Notes under the pieces: model-generated
What the model saw: the letters and a program-made list of their open reading frames with translations, nothing else
The model's database searches: none
Told to the model about the DNA's origin: nothing
Assembly: GCA_032622095.1 (NCBI GenBank)
Contig: CP136069.1
Span: 2,327,462 to 2,391,461 of the forward strand
Direction of reading: 5' to 3'
DNA length: 64,000 nucleotides
Source of the DNA: Siphonodentalium dalli
Lineage: Eukaryota > Mollusca > Scaphopoda > Gadilida > Siphonodentaliidae
Part shown: positions 59,001 to 64,000 of the stretch, in pieces
How positions within the stretch are numbered: the first letter of the stretch is position 1
Layout: every line of letters begins with the position of its first letter
Program-made: the position numbers and the translations under genes

Positions 59001-59657
59001 CATGGTAAAACAAATTAAAGCGACTATAATTTACTTGGCTACTGCATTTAAAAAGATATGTCAAAATCTAGCTTTTGCGGAGATACCACTTGACCGCGGT
59101 TGACTGGTGGTATGACTGCGGTCATTTCCGGCCTATAACCTTGTTAAAGGGGTTGATTAATTAGAGCATAACTGTATATCTCTTTCTTCAGTCTATTAAG
59201 ATATTTACCAATTTGCCTGTGGTTTGAAATACGAGCCTTCTGAAAGTTTGAGGCGATGACAGCATTGTATTGATGGATTGGATTTGACCATGATTTTTGT
59301 GATACAATTCAGAATATCTACCACAAAATAACATTCATAAATCCATGGGAACCAAGGTTACTGACCAATCAGGATGAGCCTTGTATGCAGATTTAGGCAA
59401 GGTCATATTTCAAACTGCATAGTCTTGATCATAACAAGAGTTACAGTGAGAGCTTTCCGATGAATGGCAACAAGCCATATTTCCGACTAAATCCTAAAAA
59501 GTTACCTATAATTCTGCTGTGGTAAAGGAGTCGATAATTTAGGGCATTACTGTATTTCTTAAATAAACATCATCATACATTTGAAGTATAAGTTGATAAA
59601 CTTACCCCGCCACTTGCTCCATGAACCAGTAATGTCTGACCTTTCTTGGCATGACCC
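46919..59657 (-). CDS. CRYZ: Quinone oxidoreductase / zeta-crystallin (last five exons)
   Basis: Exons on the minus strand: 59657-59606, 57637-57488, 55959-55858, 51547-51452 and 47080-46919. All four introns are GT-AG and phase 0. Together they give 186 codons with no stop, against about 330 in the family, so the N-terminal third and first part of the Rossmann domain lie beyond 64 kb or were not recognisable. CRYZ is a cytosolic, zinc-free member of the medium-chain dehydrogenase/reductase family that reduces quinones using NADPH. 'VHGASGGVGLA' carries the dinucleotide-binding glycines, 'NLTIEMLSNVNL' and 'GARGPIEISPRSIMAKEG' match conserved blocks, and the end 'ASGKMVLKV' is the normal C-terminus. 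The introns (1.5-4.5 kb) are loaded with MITEs. Intactness suggests a working gene. Confidence 0.9.
47484..48851. mobile_element. MULE-like element, ~75-bp inverted ends and perfect 9-bp TSD
   Basis: Flanked by aattcacta at 47475-47483 and 48852-48860. Ends: 'tagtccaagtcttcttgtac' and its complement, continuing inverted through 'gatattgggatggcgatttg' to 'agtccaagcccg'. Long terminal repeats and a 9-base duplication are typical of Mutator-like elements. The interior has a promoter-like 'tatatatagcgcgg' (about 47865) and short frames, one (48047-48304) starting MCLTCHACDVHFDICVDKI with C..C..H spacing that might be a zinc-finger remnant. No transposase. It lies in the CRYZ intron. Confidence 0.85.
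48900..49823. other. CRYZ intron, no further gene seen
   Basis: No conserved frame on either strand; no repeat boundaries recognised. Confidence 0.4.
49824..49969. mobile_element. Palindromic MITE family D, copy 2
   Basis: 'cagtaatgctctaaataatc' against 'gattatttagagcattactg'. The central loop is deleted on the right side. Confidence 0.85.
51452..51547 (-). CDS. CRYZ: CRYZ internal exon
   Basis: Acceptor 'ttaatttccag', donor CAG|gtcagt. 32 codons: IVGARGPIEI, SPRSIMAKEG, IVTGVSVMMS, NQ. Matches the conserved 'VGSRG.IEINPR..MAKE' strand-helix region at the end of the cofactor-binding domain. Confidence 0.92.
51761..52140 (+). mobile_element. TTAA-flanked MITE family G, copy 1
   Basis: Ends 'ttaaagacatattatgtac' and 'ggagtgtttcacatcacttt'. 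A copy in the opposite orientation lies at 57680-58053. TTAA flanks both. Confidence 0.7.
52451..52727. mobile_element. MITE family A, copy 4
   Basis: 'acagaatgaggtccccacag' to 'cactaaactcaggcttggtc'. The left outer end is missing. Confidence 0.8.
52780..52866. mobile_element. MITE family B copy
   Basis: 'taacccacagggagcctcac' to 'atctggggctctctatgggt'. Confidence 0.75.
53070..54870. repeat. 'aaagcttggtaaagc' minisatellite, split by a family C MITE
   Basis: Units of 14-35 bases around 'ccttggtaaagcttggtaaa' occur at 53190-53425 and 54320-54670. The outer margins (53070-53180, 54690-54865) carry related 'ccaaggatttccaagctttt' sequence in opposite orientations, as though the array formed inside an element with inverted ends. 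A frame of 120 codons on the minus strand is repeat-derived. Confidence 0.8.
53639..54037. mobile_element. MITE family C, long variant, TTAA-flanked with perfect 14-bp ends
   Basis: TTAA, then 'ccctttacccaaca', and at the far end 'tgttgggtaaaggg', TTAA. Inside are two near-perfect hairpins around 'gcattctcttatatatgcga', the second with 30-base arms meeting at 'ggcgacctatggtcgac'. Ends and target site fit the piggyBac type. Confidence 0.88.
54951..55088. mobile_element. Palindromic MITE family D, copy 3 (left arm lost)
   Basis: The central hairpin 'ctctcactgagagctttctg' and the full right arm to 'ttagggcattactg' are kept. Confidence 0.8.
55420..55500. mobile_element. MITE family B copy
   Basis: 'gatagccccacataaacttc' to 'gtgaggctccctgtgggtac'. 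Confidence 0.7.
55858..55959 (-). CDS. CRYZ: CRYZ internal exon
   Basis: Acceptor 'cttgttttttcag', donor GTTGTG|gtaaac. 34 codons: AKVGESGVNLTIEMLSNVNL then QSDIDLMSFHGTVV, equivalent to the family block 'G.D.IIEMLANVNL..DL.LL..GGRV'. Phase 0 at both ends. The acceptor edge is repeated upstream (see the repeat at 55925-56910). Confidence 0.92.
55925..56910 (-). repeat. CRYZ: CRYZ exon acceptor edge, four tandem copies (~110-bp period)
   Basis: The first ~33 exon bases with the acceptor tract recur at 56061, 56171 and 56890 in addition to the true exon ('cagattcaccaactttagcc' on the + strand). The acceptor dinucleotide AG is lost in the first copy (ctg) and kept in the other two. The last gap is widened by the hAT insertion at 56240-56833. 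Confidence 0.88.
56240..56833. mobile_element. hAT-type MITE, 8-bp TSD, inside the exon-edge array
   Basis: Flanked by cattcaac (56232-56239) and catttaac (56834-56841). Ends 'cagggttcttgctga' and complement 'tccagagcggaccctg'. Sub-terminal 'tttggcaaa' repeats occur on both sides. Confidence 0.85.
57231..57520 (-). repeat. CRYZ: CRYZ exon donor edge, about seven tandem copies (44-46-bp period)
   Basis: The + strand shows 'gagatatccatcgtttctat' followed by 'ggttactcatacctttattt' at about 57231, 57276, 57319, 57365, 57411 and 57455, and then the exon itself at 57500. On the coding strand each unit is the last ~33 exon bases plus the donor AAG|gtatgag. Two decoys have the exact donor, others are altered (ATA|gtatgag, AAG|gtttgag, no GT in the most distal). 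Confidence 0.92.
57488..57637 (-). CDS. CRYZ: CRYZ internal exon, NADPH-binding fold
   Basis: Acceptor 'catgttttcag', donor AAG|gtatgag. 50 codons: VGLACVQIGKHLGMEVFATA, GSQMGMDVVGRNGADHVFNH, RNDGYLDEIK. This continues GASGG from the upstream exon to give GASGGVGLA, the nucleotide-binding loop, followed by 'ATAGS' and 'NGADHVFNHR', which are conserved in the family. Both borders of this exon are tandemly duplicated. Confidence 0.93.
57617..58130 (-). repeat. CRYZ: CRYZ exon acceptor edge, three copies, one split by a MITE
   Basis: The acceptor and first 21 exon bases recur with a period of about 44: true exon (57617-57660), a second unit broken by family G MITE (57661-57679 plus 58054-58085), and a third at about 58086-58130 with the exon bases and 'catgttttcag' unchanged. 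Confidence 0.88.
57680..58053 (-). mobile_element. TTAA-flanked MITE family G, copy 2
   Basis: Inverted relative to 51761-52140. Inserted at a TTAA inside the second unit of the acceptor-edge array, so it is younger than the array. Confidence 0.78.
58142..58605 (-). mobile_element. Inverted copy of the 'ggggggtatac' element
   Basis: Two long C runs (58181-58194 and 58554-58567) and interior sequence match the complement of 23431-23884. Frames here are repeat-derived, including the 174-codon one continuing to 58859. Confidence 0.7.
58837..58997. repeat. ~22/48-bp tandem repeat 'atatagaatcgtacatcctg'
   Basis: Seven units alternating 'catcctgtttatat' and 'catcatgatatat' forms. Confidence 0.9.
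59085..59175. repeat. Dispersed repeat family E, second copy
   Basis: 'ttaaaggggttgattaatta' with 'gagcataactgta'. Matches 9930-9972. Confidence 0.5.
59444..59552. mobile_element. Palindromic MITE family D, copy 4 (left arm lost)
   Basis: Begins at 'gtgagagctttccgatgaat' and runs to 'tttagggcattactg'. Confidence 0.8.
59606..59657 (-). CDS. CRYZ: CRYZ internal exon
   Basis: Acceptor 'tgtttatttctag', donor GGG|gtaagt. One base completes the previous codon, then 17 codons GHAKKGQTLLVHGASGG, matching 'V.AGESVLVHGASGG' of the family. The next exon continues VGLA. The upstream exon was not found up to 64000. Confidence 0.9.
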
Positions 59658-59720
59658 CTAGAAATAAACAACGCTCAGAAATAAACAGATAAAACAACAC
59701 TTAGAAATAAACTGATCAAG

Positions 59721-60085
59721 CTTCAGTTTAGTGAGTCTGTCATTTGCAGGTCCCCAGAGTGTGAATTTAGTGACACTATCTCACATAGCAGGCTAGCATA
59801 ACCAAATTCAACCTCTGGGGACCTCATTCTGCACGGCCTCATCTGCTATGGTAGACAAAGACTCAGATTGAATTTCCCAAATGGTGAATATTGTGATTTA
59901 CACCCATTGGGAACCTCGAGTATGCAATGTGTCGTCTGCCAATTTGAGGATATAGAGAAACTAAACTAAAAAAGAAATAGATTCTATGTGAAGAAGTTTA
60001 TACAGAAATTTGATAATAAACAAACTTTCCAGAGAAGATGATGTCTAAGCAGAGAGTGAATTTAGTGGGGACCTCATTTCTTTAT
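59721..60085. mobile_element. MITE family A, copy 5
   Basis: 'gtgagtctgtcatttgcagg' at the left. The right end is degenerate around 'agtgaatttagtggggacct'. Confidence 0.7.
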
Positions 60086-60212
60086 AATGTGGGATATGTT
60101 GAGATAACAAAGAGCCAATGAGCAGTTGTTATCTGATTATTCCTAAAGGAACTGCATGTAATCATCAATGCATATTTAATCAAGAAAGGGTTAAACTTTA
60201 AAGGCTAAATCT

Positions 60213-60345
60213 TGCTGTAATGTCAGACCTTTGTGGCGTGACCCCCTGGAAATAAGCCAAATAAAACAACAGTTATATAAATAAAATAAACATAAAATAC
60301 AAATAAAACAACAGTTATATAAATAAAATTAACATAAAATACAAA
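60213..60345 (-). repeat. CRYZ: Decayed duplicate of the CRYZ exon 59606-59657 acceptor edge
   Basis: 'atgtcagacctttgtggcgt' plus 'gacccc' and the following 'aaataaaacaacag' match 59632-59700 ('atgtctgacctttcttggca', 'gacccc', 'gataaaacaacac'). The exon part is mutated. The intron part has itself been duplicated (60245-60300 and 60300-60345). Confidence 0.75.
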
Positions 60346-60417
60346 TGCAGAAGGAATCCTATTCATTGGTTGGAAATATTCTGAAAAACTCAATTACAAC
60401 ACTGTATAAATGGTATA

Positions 60418-60619
60418 CAGTAATGCCCTAATTAATCGACTCCTTAACCACAGCAGAATTATGGGCAACTTTTCAGGATTTGGGCTTATTGCCATTCATC
60501 GGAAAGCTCTCAGTGAGAGCTTTCCGATGAATGGCAACAAGCCATATTTCCGACTAAATCCTGAAAAATTACAAATAATTCTGCTGTGGTAAAGGAGTCA
60601 ATTAATTAGGGCATTACTG
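60418..60619. mobile_element. Palindromic MITE family D, copy 5 (nearly complete)
   Basis: Runs from 'cagtaatgccctaattaatc' to 'ttaattagggcattactg'. The centre 'ctctcagtgagag' is the axis of symmetry. Confidence 0.9.
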
Positions 60620-61928
60620 CATGTCGGCCCTAGCAAATTTGTTTAAAGATACCATCTGATGTGACAGCGGAGATTTAATATAGTTACAACCAATAAATGT
60701 GTTCTTAAACTTTTAACAGGCAGTTCTCTAGTAATAATGTGACTTTGACAGACAAACTGATGACAGAGGGTCTGTTTCTTCGCGCATGCGCATATCATTA
60801 TTTTTAGAAAGAAAAAAAAATTTATCGTCGGAAAATGGGAAATACTTCATTAGAAATTTTGCGATCAAAGCACAAATTAATTAATATAATGCTTATACTT
60901 TGCATGAATGAGTCACACGTATGTTCATACCTCTGATTTTAGCAGCCAACTTGGTGACAGGGGGCTGTTTCTTCGCACATGCACAGAGGTGCATTTTGAA
61001 AGGATAAGAATTTTGTTATAAATATATAGCGCGACCAAAGGGAGCCGCAATATCTACATGTATATTGAACGTGGAATAGACTGTCTCAATGAAATACCTT
61101 GACATATTTCACCAAACAATTGTTCAGTCAGCATAGTAGATTGCTATAGGATTGAGCTTGTATACATGTATATACATCCCAGTTAAGAGCATCATGAGTT
61201 ACGTAGTCAGAAAGACTATATAACGTCAGGTGCCTCGGGTGTAGACCATTTAACATTCAGGACGTCAGGGTTCAAAGGGTTAAGGTTCAATCGCAGGTGG
61301 TTTTCTTCTTGTCTAGAATATCGATGGCAGATGGCAGGTGGAAAAATGCCATACACGAGAAGACCTGACCCCGCACCCTGGAACACTACACATGTAAACA
61401 GGTTGTAGAATATTTGTGACAGGAGCTACTCCTATGTATGCCAAAATGTAACATACATGTACGTTACTGTTGCTGCGCCCATATTCTATGAGGAATGGAT
61501 ATAAATAACAAATGATCGAGGCCAGTTTTCCAGTTGCAGATTGTAGAGTGTTTGGTGTCTTCATTGCACATCATTAAGAACATTTGCGACCATAACCAAG
61601 AAAAATATAGCACCAGAAGCAGCTGTCACCAGATCCGTGTACATACGTTACCAAATTTCAAAAGTATTTATACGAACGATATACGAGTTTCTCGAAATAC
61701 ATAATCGTGGATGCACTGGAACATCTGAATGTCGCTGAGTGTGATTGTTCATTTTAAGCCTGTAACATACATTACCATATGTTTTGAATAATTTATTGAG
61801 TTCAAGTGATATTTCTTATAGATAACCATCTTCGATCATCAAAATAAATTTTAGTCTAAATGTGTAAAAGGTGTTAGCTTGTGCTACATATGTCGATGTA
61901 GCATACGTTACTGTAGCATAAATTACTT
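60620..61928. other. No gene seen; probable CRYZ intron
   Basis: Two diverged blocks share 'gggtctgtttcttcgcgcat'/'ggggctgtttcttcgcacat' at 60770 and 60960. No CRYZ exon was recognised on the minus strand. Confidence 0.4.
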
Positions 61929-61929
61929 T

Positions 61930-62205
61930 GTAACCCTTTGATGATGGGAGCTACGCTGGTGCAGCATTAAAGATCCTGTGCCAGTGATTTCTTATAACAT
62001 ATATGCGAGTCTCCCATAGGAAGCCTCGCATATATAAGAGAATGCACTGGCTTACAAGGTCAAGGTAAATATTGTTAGGCCAATGTATGCTCTTATATAT
62101 GCATGGCTCCATATGGGAGATGAGAGACTCAATTATATAAGAGAATGCATTGGCACAGGGTATTCACAAAATCTCAGGAAGCTCCAGTCATGGAAATGTT
62201 ATAAA
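61930..62205. mobile_element. MITE family C, copy 4
   Basis: 'taaccctttgatgatgggag' to 'gctccagtcatggaaatgtt'. Double hairpin with 'ctcgcatatataagagaatg'. Confidence 0.75.
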
Positions 62206-62240
62206 CCAAGATATCTCAATAAAACCGTGATCCAAATACA

Positions 62241-62453
62241 CAGTAATTCCCTAAATAATCGACTCCTTAACCACAGCAAAATTATGGGTAACTTTTCAGG
62301 ATTTAGTCGGAAAAATGGCTTGTTGGCAATCATCAGAAAGCTCTCACTGAGAGCTTTCCGATGAATGGCAACAAGCCATATTTCCGACTAAATCCTGAAA
62401 AGTTACCCGTAATTCTGCTGTGGTTAAGGAGTCGATTACTTAGAGCATTACTG
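62241..62453. mobile_element. Palindromic MITE family D, copy 6 (complete, 213 bp)
   Basis: Both arms of about 105 bases are present and almost perfectly complementary, with axis 'ctctcactgagag'. TA flanks at both ends. It lies between family C pieces. Confidence 0.9.
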
Positions 62454-62459
62454 TATATA

Positions 62460-62612
62460 ACAGAAAACATTGGACTAACAATATTTACCTTGACCTTGTA
62501 AGCCATGGCATTCTCTTATATATGTGAGACTTGCATATATAAGAGGATGCACTGGCACAGGATCTTTAATGCTGCACCAGTATGCATCCCGTCATGAAAG
62601 GGATAATAACTG
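62460..62612. mobile_element. MITE family C, half copy
   Basis: From 'aacaatatttaccttgacct' to 'cccgtcatgaaaggg'. It may be the other half of the copy at 61930, split by the family D element. Confidence 0.65.
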
Positions 62613-62634
62613 CGGCGATATATAAAGTTTAATG

Positions 62635-62905
62635 TTTAACCCACATGGAGTCTCACACAGATGGAATCATTCACTACGGAGTGTCGTCAGCTGCAGTTTA
62701 TGTGGGGCTCTCTATGGGAGACTCGCATATATGAGAATGCACTGGCACAGATTCTTTAATGCTGCACCAGTGCAGCTCCCATCCTGAAAGAGATAATAAC
62801 CGAGGCGATATATAAAGTTTAATGTTTAACCCACAGGGAGCCTCACACTGATGGAAGCATGCACTGCAGAGTGTCGTCTGCTCCAGTCCATGTGGGGGGA
62901 TCAGG
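62635..62905. mobile_element. Two family B units around a family C remnant
   Basis: Family B at 62637-62710 and 62826-62897; between them 'gactcgcatatatgagaatg' to 'cccatcctgaaagag' is a family C arm. Both units are preceded by 'gcgatatataaagtttaatg'. Confidence 0.75.
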
Positions 62906-62906
62906 G

Positions 62907-64000
62907 TTGTCAAAGTACCGACGGTACCACAACTTTCGGTACCGGTTCCGTACTGATGTTCAGTACCGCAAACCGGGTCGGTATCGGTACTCATTGAGTG
63001 GACTTTTATACAGCAAATAACTTTTGTTTCGTGGGGTTCCATCATCAATTATTCATTAAGTTCAAGGTTTAGTCAAAGAACGAAAATGAAAATCTCAACG
63101 ACATTTACGATTAAGTTGTTGTCTGCAGCGGTTTTCGGTAAGTCGCAAAGGGAGGATTTTTTAAAAGACGGAATACAGAGTGGAACGAATGTAGACATGT
63201 ATGTTTGACTACTGGGTCGGCTAACATTGTAGACTTATCTGGATACACGGTACACCACTTTATTTGTGTGGTAATTAATTAGAGAACTCACTAATCGGCC
63301 ATATTACTCGCATGTTGTAATTTCATAAATGATGTCACCCAATGAAACCAAAGTCGTCTCCAGTAAGCAGAGTTGTAGTTGGCTAGTTCGAAAATTTGAA
63401 ATAAATTTAGAGAGAAAATAGTCAATACTCTCTGTGTCTGTGACATTAACTTTATATCACAATAAAAGTTAAAACAAGGTAAAATAAAACTCAATAGATG
63501 TCACTCATGTGATCATAAGCATCATTACTTCACAATACTCTGGTAACTCTGCCCTGGTTGCCCATGCCTCCATGTCACCACTCACAAGTCACAAATATCC
63601 CGTCATTCGAGTTCTACAGTGTCAACATCCATGTCATCATATATATCCATCGATGGTAATTTGGGTGTTTGGCACTTTTGCGCCTTGTGAACTTGTCGGT
63701 GCCCAAGCAGCCCAACAGACTCCTCTCAAATGATGCATGTGTCATAAATTTATACCGCGAAACGGCACGTGCATAATTGCATCCGGCGGCATTCCAGCCG
63801 CATCCAAGAAATGCAGTTATCACAAGCGCCTACACAATGCATGCATTCTGTCAATTTAGTGACAAGTTGTCATAGTGCGGCATACAGTGCCTTTGATGTT
63901 TGAATGTGCTGATGATATCACGATGACCAATCGCAGTTTTGTTTGGCGCGATGTTGAGCTGCTTAATTAACCCTTTTTATTTGTTAAGATGTATATTAAT
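62907..64000. other. hAT-like end, otherwise no gene seen
   Basis: 62907-63000 begins 'cagggttgtcaaagtaccga' and is rich in 'ggtacc'-type palindromes, like a hAT left end, but no right end was found. The remaining kilobase shows no recognised exon on either strand. Confidence 0.4.

Noticed and set aside
60660-64000. Upstream CRYZ exons
   Set aside because: Searched on the minus strand for the 'PYFTAYRAL' and 'GGYAEY' regions; nothing convincing was found, so they are probably beyond the window.

Overview
This is animal nuclear DNA: AT-rich, intron-rich and crowded with short DNA transposons, satellites and SINE/LINE debris. Exons have GT..AG borders and are separated by kilobases. The repeat types (Helitron-like elements with CTAG ends, 'ggggtatac ... 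gtccgtccgtc' dispersed repeats, a tRNA-derived SINE with a (caat)n tail) make a mollusc, probably a bivalve, my best guess. That is inference, because no species marker is present.

Two host loci can be recognised. (1) On the + strand, about 5.6-22.6 kb, four colinear exons resemble the C-terminal half of the centriole-assembly protein STIL (Ana2/SAS-5 family). They include a STAN-like motif and a C-terminus ending RQLPKLL. Intron phases agree between all of them, so this is an unprocessed gene copy, but every exon carries lesions: I count at least four in-frame stops and at least six frame changes. It reads as a decayed STIL copy. A second scrap of the same C-terminal tail lies at 34.8 kb. 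(2) On the - strand, 59.66 down to 46.92 kb, the last five exons (186 codons, no lesions) of a zeta-crystallin/quinone oxidoreductase gene (CRYZ) can be read, including the NADPH-binding glycine motif and the natural stop. Its upstream exons are not in the window.

Layout. 1-5.2 kb: short repeats, a LINE 3' end and a 2.3-kb foldback element with a decayed ORF. 5.6-22.6 kb: STIL remnant whose introns hold a 31-bp minisatellite, MITEs, a hAT element with a perfect 8-bp target-site duplication (TSD), and a recent 5.3-kb tandem segmental duplication (10.9-19.3 kb). That duplication contains a pogo-like element and a PIF/Harbinger-like element with an orphan ORF; its second copy lost 2.3 kb exactly where a 5'-truncated SINE sits. 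22.6-28.4 kb: dispersed repeats and a head-to-tail chain of Helitron-like elements. 28.4-46 kb: no host gene recognised; inverted repeats, an intact SINE and several large tandem arrays. 46-60 kb: the CRYZ gene, its introns full of MITEs. 60-64 kb: probably further CRYZ intron, repeats only.

The most unusual feature is shared by both loci. Exon edges have been tandemly duplicated into the adjoining introns together with their splice sites, at at least six exon borders and in one case at both ends of the same exon. The results are small arrays of decoy donors or acceptors beside the real ones. Transposons later landed inside two of these arrays.
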